Shown: positions 38,044 through 51,897 of the stretch, in pieces
Position numbering within the stretch: the stretch's first letter is position 1
How the letters are laid out: the number at the start of each line of letters is the position of its first letter
From: Rhabdornis inornatus
Lineage: Eukaryota > Chordata > Aves > Passeriformes > Rhabdornithidae
Direction of reading: 5' to 3'
Length of the DNA stretch: 64,000 nt
Assembly (NCBI GenBank): GCA_013397075.1
Contig: VWZS01000496.1
Span: 434,001 to 498,000 of the forward strand
The notes under the pieces: model-generated
What the model was told of the DNA's origin: nothing
The model's database searches: none
What the model saw: only the letters and a program-made list of their open reading frames with translations
Made by a program: the position numbers and the translations under genes

Positions 38044-41000
38044 GTGTCTTAAGTATTTAGAAGCAGTATTTGTTGTTACTATGATGGGGTTTTTTTGTCA
38101 TTGTTAGTAGAGAAGCAGATATTTGTGTTCAACCAATGCTGATATTTTAAGCAACACAAATAAAATATCAGGGGGCTGGATTACAAAACTCAAACATTAC
38201 TTTCTCTGTATTCTCTCATGGCTTTTCATCTACTTCCTAAGTGATACTTCCTATTTATGCAATGATTTTAAAGAACTGTCAACTTGTCAAAATGTGAAAA
38301 ATTGATTTGCTTATACACATCTGGACTATTTACGTTTTTGTTGTTGTTAAAGATTTTGAAGTTGTGTTGCTTTGTGATTATATTATTGCTGAGGGCCTAA
38401 TTCTAACAGCTATCATTTTAACTGTGTTTTTATTTTCATGGAGCCTCACCTCTAAAAATTAGATTTAAACTTCAGATTTAAACCTCATATCAGTAATAAG
38501 AACTGGCTTGTTTGCTCCTGAATGCTTTGATTTTATGTCCTCATCTCTAGAAGGTCACAGGTTCTGGCTGTCCATCAGTTTTCAAACAGGATGAGATCCT
38601 TTAGATGCATTTTGTGTTGCAGCCTAACAAATAATATTTGGTTATGTACTTAATGAAAAAGATTGCTGGTGGATGCTCTTATGCTACTTTTAGTTGTTAT
38701 CTGTGCTCATTGATCCATGACAGCAGTTTAATTACACGAAAAATGAATGTCAATGGATGAAAGAAATAAATCTTTTAAGTCTGTGCAGCATAATTCACTG
38801 AAATTACTGAGTTTACTGCACTTCCTCAGACTATTTTTAAGAAAGGTTGAAATGGAGCTATAATGTACTGTGTGTCTGCATCCTTCAGCACCATATTTAA
38901 CCTCTCACTGCTTTTAAAATGAAGTCCTGGAATAAGAAGTTGATTTATAGAAAAGAGCTTTGTAGACTTCATGTGATCTGTCTTTATGTGATATCTCATG
39001 TTTACATTGGGTTGATTTGCTGTGGATTTATTTTAGCCACACTTAGAATGACAAGAATTAACTATGAAAGGGTAGGAAGCAGGCTTAACTCTTACCCAGA
39101 TACCGTATCAAAAAGGGTTATTGACTGAGCTTAGCTTTGTCTCTTAGCTATTGAAATGGTAGCATTTTGGTTGAGTGGAAAATACAGACTTCATTCTGAT
39201 TTGCTTCAAGGAAGTGCATTCTGGAGAATTTTTTTGTATATAACATATTGTTCAGTCATCACGAGCTGTGTTTTCCATATTGTGGGATTCAAGACATTTG
39301 TATGTTTGTGAGGAAGAAGAGTAACTGGTCTTTAGGTTAGTATCTTTTAATACTCTCTGAAAATAGCATAGTGGTTGTGTGAACTGGTTGTTGCTAATCT
39401 CTGTTCCCAGTCTAAAAACAGTTTAAGATTTTTGGCTGCATTTTCTGGCAGTCTACTGAATTGCTGCGTGAAAATACAGTAATTTAGAAGAATTCACATT
39501 TCTTTAACTCTGCTTTGTAAGTGACTTTCCCAAAGAGTTTGATAAAGCCTTTAATTACAGAGTAGCCATGGAATAAATATCCATAGGACAATGCAGGTAC
39601 CATTTAAAGCTCAGTTACATCACCTTTATGGCAATCATGCTTAATGTCAACTAATGAGCGTGGAGCTCATGAGAGAGTAGATATTGGCAGGATAACACAC
39701 ACGTTGCTGCAACTACAAAAGGTCATTGGATTTTTAAGCTTTCAGTTAGCAAACAGCTACTTAAATGGGCAGGAAGCAGGACTGATATTTCAGCCATGGT
39801 CACAGTAAAGTCACTTAAATACATAAGTACAAGCAATGAAAATCTGACAGCTTCCACCTCCATGGCAGTGGTGAGAAAGCAGACTTGACCTTGATGGCTC
39901 TTACCTACCTTCCCTGCATTCAGTGCAAGGCAAGCACTACTCCAAGTGGTTCATGTTTGTCCCCCACCCATGCACTCATTGACTTCAGGCATTAAATCAC
40001 AGATTCAGCTGTCCCTTCATTTCAAACAAAACCCCACATCTTTCTAGTAAGTAGTAATCAAACCATTTTAGAGATATTTTTTTGCCTGCCTCTCTCTTAA
40101 TGTTATGGTGTTCACTCTTGAAACCGAAACTGGTTGTAGTGATTTCCCTGAAATCAGACAGAGGTTAGGATGTGGAAAAAGAAATTATAAATTGGGCCTC
40201 CTGGCACTGGTTTGATATTTTGTCCCTTGGGATATGCATTTTATATGAGTGGTGTGTGGCCACTGTTTCTCCTATATTTGATTTTGTAGTCACAATAATG
40301 AGTATTGCTCATCTTGGTTCCTGCTAGACCATTTATTGTATTGAAATCTGTGTGCTGTACTATCCTCATGTTGAACTCAAGGGCTGGTATATAACAATCC
40401 AGTGTTTATGGCTCATTTAATGTTGCAGTTTTTAAACACTTTTTCATACTCCTTTGTCCTTTATTCAGAATCACTGCAAGGACTGAGTGATCTTAACTGA
40501 GCAAGTGTATTGCACAAAGAAGTAGCTTGCAAAATATTAAAGAAAATATGTGTGCAGAAAAAGGAAAATTTGTTAGTTAAACCTTACCTCTAGTTCCTCA
40601 TTATTTGGGAAAAGGAGAAATTCTTCAACTGTATATAATTTCTTGTTTAAGGAATGGCATTTCCCCCCCCAATAATTCTTCAGTCCTGTGACTCGTAAAA
40701 GAGAAAACATAAAAAGTACTGCTGCTGTAGTTCTGTAGTCTTGTATAATGTTGGCCAGATCCAGAAATGATACAAATGTTGGTAGTAATTATTAGTAATC
40801 TAGTAGGGAGGAGGGACTCACTTCCTTTCACTGTAGCAATCTAAAAACTTAGGCATTTAGTACATTTTAGTTGTCAAATTAATAAAAAAGCTGATGACAT
40901 CTCACCATGAGAAGCCATAGAGTTGGAATGAGAGATGAAATATATCATTGATATGGCTATAAGTAGATTTGTTTAGAGACTGAGGAAATCTACACTGAGG

Positions 41001-43885
41001 GGCAGATTTTTAGAAATAACCAATGAAGAAGACTTAGAATTTGGCCTTACATTGTCCTTATTGACTTGCTCTTTGTGTGTGTGTGCTGTTAAAACCTTAA
41101 GCATCTAATGCTGTGTTAAGTTTGCATTTCTAAATCAATACTAGAAAAGGAAACCTTTGTTTGCAGAGTTTTTTCTATCTCTGGCACAACAAATGAAAAC
41201 TATTAATGAGGATGTCCCAATTTCCATCTGCATTTCTACCATGCATTATAAAACAACTTGAAACTATAAACAGATGTAATTTGTTGCTCAGTCGTCCATG
41301 TCTTCTGGTATGAATTGCTGTTATTACTACTCTTAAGTATATGTTAAATGGGTGACTGAGGTCTTTTGCTGTTGATACCTCTCTTTGCACCGAGGGGATT
41401 GTTGAGCACCTCCCAAAGTAATAAAATGTGACTTTTGAACCTGTGGAACTGTGATGCAGACTGTGAATTGGTGTAATGAGAGTACAGCAGTACAGAAAAA
41501 ATAGGTGAACTAGAGGGGTCCTTTCTGCAGATCACAGGATGCCTGAGATGAACATAGCTGGGGATATATTTTCTAACTTTGAGTTTGTTAATTGCTGATC
41601 TCCTTACAATCCAGGTCTTTTGTCTTTGGAAAATATATATTCTTTCTCAATTGTGGATGAACTGTTAACTGTCAGGAAAAAAATTAAATTCAGAATAATA
41701 TACACACATGAAGGATTTGAGCTCCATCTCTGCTGAAGTGTCTTTTCACTCCTACTAATAGTAACTTGGTTGGGATTATTTTGGAAAATAGAAAATACGC
41801 AACTGAGTATGTGACACCATTTTAAATAGTCTTCAGTGTCCGTGGCCATTTCCTATTGGTTACTTGGGCATAAAAGTGTTTGCTGTGTGTTGCCTCAGAT
41901 AGGCACTGCTGAAGTACAATAGGTGTCTTTTTCAAGACAACAGCTGTATTGATATTAGGCAGGTTTTCCTGCAGACATGGGACATGAGAGCAGTAACAGT
42001 TTTGTGTCTAATGTTACTCAAATAGATATGCTAAAAATGAATAGGCAAGGGGTCTCCTGATAAAGGTAACTCTGTATCTATAGATCAAAACCACTTGCAG
42101 GTCATTTTGAGCTAGGTAAAAATTGATGGTGGGCATTGTTTTAGTAGGGTATAATGAGAAAGGTGGTAGTTCTGGCAGGAAACTAGGAACAACAAGGTAT
42201 GATTGCAATAACTAAATTTCTTTAGAATTAGCCCTGAATGAAAGTCTCAGTGTGATTAATAAAGAAAGGAAGTCTTTATGAAGTTATATGCTAATATTAT
42301 TAATGCATAGGGTATACTGAAAATTACTGATGTATTTGTAGAACTTGAGCATCTTCCTCATTGCATGCCAGTACATGTTTTCTGAAGTATATAATCACAG
42401 ACTATTTCACTGGGTACCAGTCAGATTTGGCAGCAGGTGTGAATATCATCTTCTGAAGCAAGTTAATTGTCATTTGTTCAATTTAACACCTGTATTTTCT
42501 GCTGAAGGGGAAATAGCAGCGTGCTACCTGCTTGATGAGGATATTTAGACCATGGCTTTTTTAGTAAAGATGGATTTTTTGGCATTCATTGAGAATGTGA
42601 CCTGCTGAAATCTGTAATTGTTAGGCATGTTCTTTAGCTGTCAGCTGTCACTCTTGTAGAAGCTTCCTTGGCCCTGTATGTGACTTAGAAGCCTTCTGGG
42701 GTGAGCAGAACTGCTGTGTTAAACTATTGCTAATAAAAATGTAAATAGCAAAAGACACATTGTCCAGGGAAATTCATGGTGGACCTTTGTGAGGAGCAGC
42801 GACAATAGAAATTTGGGTATTGAGACAAGTAATGTTGGCTTTTGACTCTTCAAAGTGTTACAGATGGCAGGGAGGCAAATTAGCAATTCTTTGAGAAAAC
42901 ATTTGTGTGTGTTACCAGGCTTTTGACAGATGGGTTTCTGCAGTAAGGCCTGCAAGCTATAGTTTCCACTGCTGCTGTTGACTTACTAATTCAAGGGAGT
43001 TAGCTTTGGATCAATAGGGATTTCTGAAGCCTTCAAGGCTTGTACAGGGAGGTGAGTGAGTGATATCCTTGGATATTCAAGAGGTTACTTGGTAATAAGT
43101 CAGGCAAATATATGAATTTCTGCAACAGTGATATGAAAGAATGAACTTTAAAACTTGAAATATATTAATTTTTCTCTCTTCAATAAATGTGCACATGACT
43201 GATATTCAAGTTGGCTAAGTTTGGTAACTGGATTAGCAGTTTCTGTGGTAGAGCCTGACCACTGGACATGCTGATTATAAAAGTATAGTTCTGTTATGCC
43301 TCCTGAGAGCCTCAGACAAAATCCCTTTGTTGCAGTTTTCCTTGAGATGGCTGAGCCTATCAGTGAGGCCCCTCTGGATCTGTGGGAGCGGCATCTCATG
43401 GATCTGCCCTATATCCACCCTGTGACACAAATTTTGAACCACCTGAACTCCTGGAGCAGGGAAGGGGTAAAGGCCTTAAGAAGAAGACACAAATTGCTAC
43501 TGACTGGTTACAAAAGAAATCAGAAGGGATCTAAATACTTGATAAAAACTAGAGTCACACCAGGGCAGGGTTGTTTCTGTATGCATGGATGCAAACCTGC
43601 TCATCTTACAGGAAGAGAAGATAGGTATATACTGATACTGTAATGTCTTAAGCTTCTTTTCTCAGATGTCTTCAAGTATCTTCTAAAAGAAAGAAAAAAA
43701 AAAAGGATAGATTAAACTAATCTCAGATCTGTACATAAAGTCATATTTAACATAGAGTAAAAGCAGGTCTTAAAGAGAATTAAGAATGTTTATCTGAATG
43801 GTTGTAGAAATTCTTGTCATTTTGGTTGAGAGCCAACATGCAGAAATGAAGAATTAGAAAGCAAAGAAAAGGCCTAGTGTGAATA

Positions 43886-44090
43886 GGCTTCACCCAGTGC
43901 ATGGCTGGGCACTGGAACCAGCTCCTCAGAGCAGTGGTCACAGCACCACGGCTGACAGAATTCAAGAAGTGTTTGGACAATACTTTTGGGCACACTGAGT
44001 GACTTTTGGGGATGGTGGTGTGCAGAGCCAGGGGCTGGACTCAATAATACTTGTGATTCTCTTCCAACTCAGGATATTTTACTATTCTAT
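43886..44090 (+). mobile_element. CR1 LINE 3' end, sense, 5'-truncated
   Basis: GGCTTCACCCAGTGCATGGC, TGGGCACTGGAACCAGCTCC, AGCAGTGGTCACAGCACCAC, TGACAGAATTCAAGAAGTGT and CTTCCAACTCAGGATATTTT match the terminal region of avian CR1. The end ACTATTCTAT is a decayed copy of the 3' octamer. It is about 205 bp long, the usual size of a dead 5'-truncated CR1, and has no coding capacity. Confidence 0.9.
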
Positions 44091-47000
44091 AAGAAAGAAA
44101 CACTAGGATTTATTGGTGTCAGAGATTTCAGTAAAAGGCACGTGTCACTTGAGGAGGCATGGAGAGGATTCCACAGTGGAGTATTTGGTGGACATTTCCT
44201 CTAGGATTAAAAGTAGTAGAGCAAATACAATCCACCTGATAGGAGTTTCAATTTGAAGAAAAAAAAAATTAAAAATTGTTTTGCTGAGGCAACAAGTGCA
44301 AAGGGGGGGCACAGCAAAGTGGTTACTGTACCACCCTAGCTGTCCATGGTCTGTGGCAGGTATCACTATATCCCTTTTTAGATCACCTGTAAGTGGCCAG
44401 AACCTCTCACTTCTCAGTAACCAAACATTACACTTTGAAAAATCTTCCTCCAAGTCTCAGTAGCACAAGATGGGAAGGCAGATCTATTGGAAAGCAGTGA
44501 TTTTACACATTTGTGCATGACTGTTGGATTTGGGAGTCCCCAATGTCAAATTTTAACTGAACCCTAATTGCATCTGGACCACTATCTCCAAAATACAAAT
44601 GCATTAATTCTAATCTTAATAAAAGCAGCAGCTTCAGATGGCATTAAAATACTTAGGCGGGAAAAAAAAAAAGCTTAAGGAATCACTGCAGGTAAATGTT
44701 CATATTTTAAAATTATTGAATTTTTAAGTTTCCAAAGATTTGTAATTCTTCTTACTGCACTGGATCATTCAGCAGAATGTTTAATGCCAGGGAAGGAATG
44801 CTTCATACTCACAGGCTAAGGGAGTGAGGAGAAACTTGAAATTCCTTCAGACTAAGAAGAAAGACAATTAATTGCTGATAGTACTTTAGGAAATGTTAGG
44901 AAGAGCCTGTCAGGTGCATGGGTGAGAGCATCTTCTGGGCATACTGATAGACAAGGCTGATAAAGCCAGGGCTCAAGAACTTGAAAGAAGGAGTGTTTGG
45001 CAGGAAGCCATAAGCAAAAAATTCATCTCTGAGTTTAAAAATGAGTAGAACTGCAATTGAAAGGAGGTGGAAAAAAACAAGGCTAGATGTGTAAAGAGCA
45101 GAACCAGAGTACTGGTGCTATTAGCACAGGAAACCAATGCTGGTGTGCTGGGGTAAGATTCTGTCCCAGTTCCTAAATCTCATGTTAACATGGACAACAC
45201 AAAACCATGAACTAAAAAATCATTTTATTTTCGCTGCCACAATATCAGGTGTTCTTATTTCAGTTTTCAGCTGTCATATCCTAACATACATACAGCATTG
45301 AAATTGAGCATTTCTCTTTCATTGCATCTTTTCCTTGTTTAAGTAAGAACAGTTTGCTCTTGTTGAACAGATTGAGCTTGGAGGCCTTACATGATAAAGC
45401 TGACTTTTCAGCTCTTAGAACATTTCTATAGCTATTTTTTTCCTTACAGATTTGTGGCATTATAAAATTTTACATTTGAGAAAATTTATTTGCTAACTGT
45501 ACTCTACCCTACCTATCTAATATTCTGTATTGGTTTTTTGTCCCCTAAAATCTGTATGATCATTGATGGTGATAGATTTCTGGGAGATAAGGAGCCCCAA
45601 GTGCTGCTTCACTTATATAAGCTCTAATTGGAGCAGCTGGCTATTTCTTGAGTTGCTTACTGTGGACACACTGTTAGAGAGCTAGGAAAATTACAGCCTG
45701 GAAAATCATTCTTGGGCTGGAGCTTCTGCTGCTCTCTCAGCTTCTTTCCCAGTCTGATAGCTTGTTCAGCTTCAATTAGGGAGACTTTCTCCCAGGATGA
45801 TAGCTTAGTCAAAACAGAATGGAATTCATAATAAAGATTAACACCTGGTACCAGCTGTGGGACTCGTTTGGAAGTACTGTCCCACAGGCATTTCTCTCAA
45901 TTATCCAATGAGCTACTGTCTTGTCTTAGCTCTGTGGAACATACTATAGAAAGTACAAATTGTGCTCTCAATAATTGTTTCTTTCCTATCTTGGAAGATG
46001 GCTGTGTAGCTGTGTGTCTTACTTCCACGGCTTCTAAAGGGTTAAATCCTTAACCCAACAGCTACAGCTTACAAAATATGTAATTGTAATTGTGGGTGAG
46101 GTTGGCCATTTGAAGGCTGTTTTGCTGGCTTCCTGCTGGACATCATAGTGTACTTCACTTCTTAGCCTGTGGGAGCAAAGCTAAGCAAGAGAGCTTTAGA
46201 AAATCCCACCCTACAATTACAACCAAAAATAATTTTCTAGCAAGTGGTTGTCACTGCTTCCTTTTCTTTTTAAAGCTAAGCACCCGCTGGGAGTTTGATT
46301 CCCTAGGACTCTGAAGATGATTTGAAGCGGGGGGGGGGGATTCAAAAATTATTTAGAGGAGCTCTTCAATGCCTCAACAAAGACACAGTTGTAGGCCTGT
46401 CATTTCTGGACCTTCAGGACTAAGAAATAAGTGTTAGATGCTTTGGAAAGGGAGTATTTGCCTCTAAACATGTGCCTGTGTGCTCTGCACATGTTCATAG
46501 AAACTCAAAAACTTTGCCAATTTTTGCCCTCCTTGGGTTGATTTAGAAATTTGCATTGAAGAATCTGGATTACTCTCTTTTCAGCATTCTTATTACCTTT
46601 TTTTTAAAGATGTAGTAACCAAAGGAACTACAATTCTTTAAGACTATTGTTAGCTAAGTTGTTGAAAATCTTTCAGGTACCGTCGATAAAATAGTGAAAC
46701 TGCTGGTATTAGCAAATGAATCCCTTTCAGCAGAACTGCAGAAAAGCTGGATTTTCAGAAGGAATCTGAGGGGCTGCTTTATAAATACAGCAGCAGATGT
46801 GGGACCGTGTTGTGCTCAGCACTTACACCAGAGTCAATCCCAATCAACTCCTCTAAAGTTACCAAATCCATGCTAACTTCATGATGAGAGCAGAATATAA
46901 ACTGTGGTGTCCCCTGGCTTGCTTTTCTCCTGGGTGGATTATCAAGGTTCAGCACTCGGGTTATTGCTGACTTGTGAATCCCAGCAGTGCATCTCCCCCT

Positions 47001-50000
47001 TGCTGCACCCTGGCTGCAGTATTGCAGAACCCTGATGAAAATGTCACTTGGGAACAAGGTCCCCAAGTTCCTGTGTGTAAAAGACAACTGATTTTTTTCC
47101 TCCTAGGGGGCTGTGTCATTTGCTGGTTGCTTTCACTTTTCAGAGTCTATCTGAAAGTGTGCAGAAAAGGTTTTTTTTCTGTATTTGATGTAACTATTTG
47201 GGAATACAGTCTTTTGGCTTTTCAGGGTAGGTATTGCTGGTCCTTCAGTGCAAATGGATGGGCATGTCTGCAGTGCTCTGCTGCTGCCCTGTTGGAAAAG
47301 TAAATTGAAATCCAGAAACATTGCTGATCCTTTCTAAGTTCTTCCACAATGACTTAGTATTCCCTCATTTGTTCTGAAATGTGATTTTTGCATTTATTTT
47401 ACTTTGAGCTCTCCAGTGACACCCATCAAGCCTGATTATACAAAGGGTTTGCAGTCAGACACTACTCAAGAAGAAGGAAGGATATAAACATTACTGCTTG
47501 CTTCATAAAGAAACATATTAATCTCACTCTGCCAGGCCTTTGTGAATCTTTGCAGTGGATAAATGATACTATAATTCTTCAGCCATGTAGGGAAGGGAAA
47601 GCTGGTTACTTGACTTGTGCTGTCAGCTATCATTGGAAACATAAAGTCGGTGTTTCTATGACTGCTGACAGTTTGTAGAAGTAGTGAATAAAAATATGCA
47701 TTCTTAGTCAAATTGTGCTGCCTAACCAGAATATGCTGTTAGCTTGCTATCCTATTTTTGGGTGAAATGTAATATATTTGATTGAATAATTCTATTTTGA
47801 GTTTAATTTTTCATCTTTCTGTCTGTATTTTCAAGGTTATAAATAAATTCATGAGATCATTTTGAAATTATCTTACAATAAATATCTATGGTAATTCCTG
47901 GATCAGAGATATGAATTAATTCGTTGTTTTGATCAATCTATGTTTACATATATTCATCATTATAATATTTTAGTCACCTTATAAAAAACTTACAATTGTA
48001 CTCTTACTATAATTTCAAGAAATGTCATTTCTGGTAGTCAGAGTTAACTTCTGCTTTGAAAGGTAGATTTTAAAAAGGGTTCCTTTATTGTTTTCTTGAG
48101 GTCATAAATAGAATAATAAATAAACCACAATAATGCAATCTCTAATTCATATTTCTGTGTAATTATAGAAAACACGAGTGGTTATTTGTCCTCTGTAATT
48201 TTCTGGCTGTATTTCCTGTAAATGCCAGCTCCACCATTTTTCTATATATTTTCATTTTGTTATCTGAAAGAAAATGTCATTTCCCAGTAGACTGAATCAG
48301 AATCCTCTGTAAATAAAGTAAAATCAGAAATGTAAAATGTCAGCAACTGTTTTTGTTTAAAGAAGGTGATTTTCTTTGTGTGTTTGCATGCAGTGAATAG
48401 GGAAAAGAAGTTGCTTTTTTTAAAACCAGTATTGCCAATAAAGATGATATTTCAAGCAGCATTTTTAATTTTTTCTTCTCCAGGGGCTGACAATGAATTA
48501 TTAACAGTTTTTAACAGTGATGCTGCCAGTTCACAGTGTGTCTGTAATCCGAGGTTGGGTTCTATCCTCCGTGAACGAGCAGTACTTTGCTCTGTGAATT
48601 CAGTGCATTTTCACCTGGGATCAGATGACCTTCAAGAAATACCTGTAGTGGGCTGAGATGGTATCATCCCTGAATTGTTTGACCCTTGCATTTAAGGTTT
48701 TGCCAGAAGACAGCTGAGGTAGCAGAACAAATCATCCAAGTGCTTATCAGCATCTTTTGTGGAAAATAACTATCTTTGTTTAATCAAGGCTCACTAGCTA
48801 TCCAAGTCAAGCCACCCAAGTCTGTGCTGAAGAAGAGGGATCCTTACACAATCAATTCCTCAGTCAACAGCAGGAGGGGTGTGCTTTGGCCAAAGAATTA
48901 GCCAACAGCTTATAGCAGGAAAGGACTTGTGCCTATAGAAACATGGAGACATTGGAGCTGCCAGCTTTCAGTTTTTTCTTGGTTTATTTTAATCATAGAG
49001 AAAAAAGTTGGGGAGAGTGAGATTAGTACGTTGGGCTCCAGCTTAATTCCAAAACCTGCATAGCTATCTTTGATTTACCTTCCTAACCTCCATCTTAGTC
49101 TTGCCTTACGGAGGGGCCTGGCCTTTGGAGAGTGCATTTCCTTCCATCTAGGATGTGAATAGCCCAGTGTGAGTTTTTCACTCACTGCAGAAAGAGCACA
49201 AACCAGGTCATACACATAGGTTAAGTATGACCCTTGGATGCCTACAGTTGGGAGGGATGAACTTGGTGTTAACGCCTCAAACGCACAATCACGTATTGCG
49301 TCTGACAAAGTCATGTAAGTTATCTTTAACAATCCCCCACTGTGTATTAAGCTGTAGTGCATTCATTTGTGTTTATTGTGGTCTAAGACTGCATACACTG
49401 GGCCAGGTAACATTTGTTAGCTGAATAAACTATAATAACTGGATTTGGAATCTAATCCCTGGCTAAATGTGTGCATGGACTATTGTTGTTATTGAACTTT
49501 TTTATTAGAGTATTTGTGTGCTAACATTCAGAGATAGGAATCTAAGGTAGATAGATGTGATCTGCTTAGTTTAATATCCTGTCTCAAAGGGAAATTTGTT
49601 TAGGATAACAATATCTCATAACAAGGATTGAAGAGGAAAGAGTTAATGTTTCCTTTTTTTAAAGTATACCACTAGTCACTTTTGTGGAATGACTCTTCTG
49701 TCATGAGACAGAAAACCAAAGTTCCCTCTCAATATAACTCATTATTTTTGATACATTAATTATGAATCTTCTTGTTTATTTCCCTTCTGGGATAAACACT
49801 ATCAATGTTTTCAAATCCAACTTCAAAGGAAGAAGCTCTGTTTACAAAGAATTCCTAAAAATATGGCTAATCTTAAAAGTATGTTCCAAATACAAGCTCT
49901 TTGTTATCACAGTAATGTTATATTTATTAAAGCAGAGTAGAAAAAGATGGAGTCAGAAAATAATGGTGTCTCTGTCCATTGACCTGGCACTGTTACCTTT

Positions 50001-50489
50001 ACACTGAAGATAGCTGGAGTTTGTATGAGAAAATCTGTCTTGCTATGTTTTGGAGGATAGGAACAGTACAACATATTTCTTACAAAATCTGCAAGTTGTG
50101 TATTTGAGGTTTGGAATTAAAGTGCTGCCCAATTCCGCAGCAGTGCCTTAGAAATGGGTAACAAAGGGAAGCATAAACCAGGCAGTGCAGTCACTGGAGG
50201 AACAAAGATAATCTACATATTTATGTGAATAAATAAGAACAACTACTACTTTTTGTTGTCTCAGTCGCTTCTTCCAATTATAGCATCCCTTTTTATCTGT
50301 CTTAATGTTTTTCTTAATTAATACTGGTGAAGTCATACTCATCTATGTTGTCTAGACATTTTTTATATGTAAACATATCAATTATTTAAAAAAAATATTT
50401 TCTTTTGACCCCACCATACTCTGAGATGGCCTGAATACCCCAGTATTGTTTGCCTGAGGCTGTATTTTGTGTACTAAAGACCTGTACAG
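44091..50489 (+). other. Intronic stretch, unique AT-rich sequence
   Basis: No exon or transposon is recognisable. A G11 run lies at 46329-46339. The part at 47700-48350 is notably AT-rich without being low-complexity, and might be conserved non-coding DNA, which cannot be judged from one sequence. Confidence 0.6.
46329..46339. repeat. G11 homopolymer
   Basis: A run of 11 G. It is a homopolymer rather than a spaced G4 motif and a likely site of sequencing or slippage length error. Confidence 0.9.
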
Positions 50490-50534
50490 TAGATATGGGC
50501 TCAGGCATTGGAATGAATTGCCCAGGGAGATGGC
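50490..50534 (+). mobile_element. CR1 LINE, sense, left part of a split copy
   Basis: CTCAGGCATTGGAATGAATT followed by GCCCAGGGAGATGGCAGT matches the CR1 segment that precedes the last 150 bp of the element. It breaks off just before the expected GGAATCACCATCCCTGG, which appears about 435 bp further on. Confidence 0.75.
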
Positions 50535-50965
50535 AGTGTTTAGGAAACTTCCCTATCCAACCATCCAGCAGCCACTCTGGCAGTCACACCCACAGCCCCT
50601 GAGCTGGGACAGAGGCCACTCCACAGCTGCACCCTGCACACTCACCCAACCAGACCAGGATTCCCAAAGCACAGTCTCAGATGTCTCAATTATTAAAATA
50701 ATTTAATCTTGGTTCAATAACAAAGTAATAGCTCAAGATGGTGCCTCCAAGGAGGGACCTCGAACAAAGACTCCTCACAGTCTAAGCACAAAATGTTCTG
50801 AGTCCTTTGCTCCTGCCCTAAGTGTCCAGTCCCCTGGCTGGTGCCACAAGTCCCTGGGCCCTTTGTTTTGCAAAGGGTGGCATTTCATGACCTCTTGCCT
50901 GGGGCTCAACCTGCAGCTCACACTGCACTGCTTACCCAGCTGCCTGCACTGAATGTGTTCTTCAA
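50535..50965 (-). mobile_element. LTR-like insertion within the CR1
   Basis: About 430 bp of non-CR1 DNA separates two adjoining CR1 segments, so it probably inserted after the CR1. It is G+C-rich on both sides of a central AT-rich part (about 50678-50735). Read on the minus strand, the AT-rich part resembles an LTR polyadenylation region. Both ends permit a TG...CA reading, but I cannot find a clean target duplication and do not recognise the family. Orientation and class are inferred. No gag, pol or env reading frame is present. Confidence 0.4.
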
Positions 50966-51111
50966 CTGTGGAATCACCATCCCTGGAGATACTCAGGAAA
51001 GGACTGGATGGGACTATTAGTGCCTTAGTTGACAAGATGCTGATCAGTCAAAAGTTGCACTCAAAGGTCTTGGAGGTCTTTTCCCTCCTTGATGGTTCTG
51101 TGAGCCTATGA
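50966..51111 (+). mobile_element. CR1 LINE 3' end, sense, right part of the split copy
   Basis: GTGGAATCACCATCCCTGGA, AGGAAAGGACTGGATGGGAC, GTCTTGGAGGTCTTTTCCCT and CCTTGATGGTTCTGTGAGCC match the CR1 terminus, ending in decayed octamer repeats (TTCTGTGAGCCTATGA). It belongs with 50490-50534. Confidence 0.9.
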
Positions 51112-51200
51112 ATTGGAGAACTGGAGTTAGAACCCAAGTTTTCTATGTAATGAGCAGCAAGAGCTATGTGACCTTGACTGTAGATGAAAGAGTGTGCACG

Positions 51201-51258
51201 TGTATAGATACATATATATATGTATACATTTATATATTTTATATATATATATGTATAA
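51201..51258. repeat. (TA)n-rich microsatellite
   Basis: The segment is almost entirely alternating TA with a few TGTA, CA and TTT interruptions. It lies about 90 bp beyond the CR1 3' end. Confidence 0.9.
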
Positions 51259-51869
51259 CTAGAACACAAAAGTGTTTCCTCTGTAAAAACCTCAGACTTT
51301 TTCACATCTCAAAGCTCTAACGTTTCAATTAGAATTCTGTTATGCCAATGGCAGCCCTTCAGATGAGTTTTTTATTTCCTTGAACACTGGCTCTCAATTT
51401 ATTATTGCAGATGACAAAGGATATTCAGGATCATTAAAATTCATGTCAGGATGTTCTTCAAACCAAAAGATTTGTTTAGTTTGCCGTTGCACAGCCACAA
51501 TGATATTCTGAAAGGACCAAGGCATTAGAGTAATTTTAAATTGGTTTTTACAGCTTCATGTACTTCCTGCATAGCCATAGATGACTTGTTTTACAATACA
51601 AATAAGGTATTTGGAATTAGTTTAGGGATATAAAGTTAAACATAAACTTGCTGATTCCTTGCAGAACTCTAGTCTAACAATTATTGTATCCTGGAAAATT
51701 ATTAGATGTAAGTACATCTCAAAACTTGTTTTTCAGTTTGGGAGATAGATCTGAGCTGTCTGAGTACTTGATGAAGCATATTTTATATAAAAATTGAAAA
51801 AGCAGGTTTGATGGGATCAGGTTTTTTCCATGTGTCAGATTTCATTTAAAAAAACCAAAACAGCAAGGC

Positions 51870-51897
51870 CTTCTGATTGTCAGCTTCTGATTGTCAG
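51870..51897. repeat. 14-bp perfect tandem duplication
   Basis: CTTCTGATTGTCAG occurs twice in tandem without mismatch. Confidence 0.95.

Larger units (their letters stand above)
28086..43885 (+). other. Intronic stretch, unique sequence with simple repeats
   Basis: No exon or transposon is recognisable in these 15.8 kb. It holds a T12 run at 32541-32552, the C-rich tract at 34101-34136 and an A23 run at 38021-38043. The longest open frames (36524-36958 minus, 43296-43643 plus, and 19905-20330 plus in an earlier segment) have no recognisable homology. Confidence 0.6.

Noticed and set aside
43296..43643. 115-codon open frame on the + strand with charged, protein-like composition
   Set aside because: It looked like a possible retrocopy, but I recognise no family, no poly-A tail and no flanking duplication. 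A blastp search would settle it.
48500..48656. Possible exon in the frame at 48366-48656
   Set aside because: No SORCS2 similarity or other recognised protein, despite an AG after a pyrimidine stretch near 48482.
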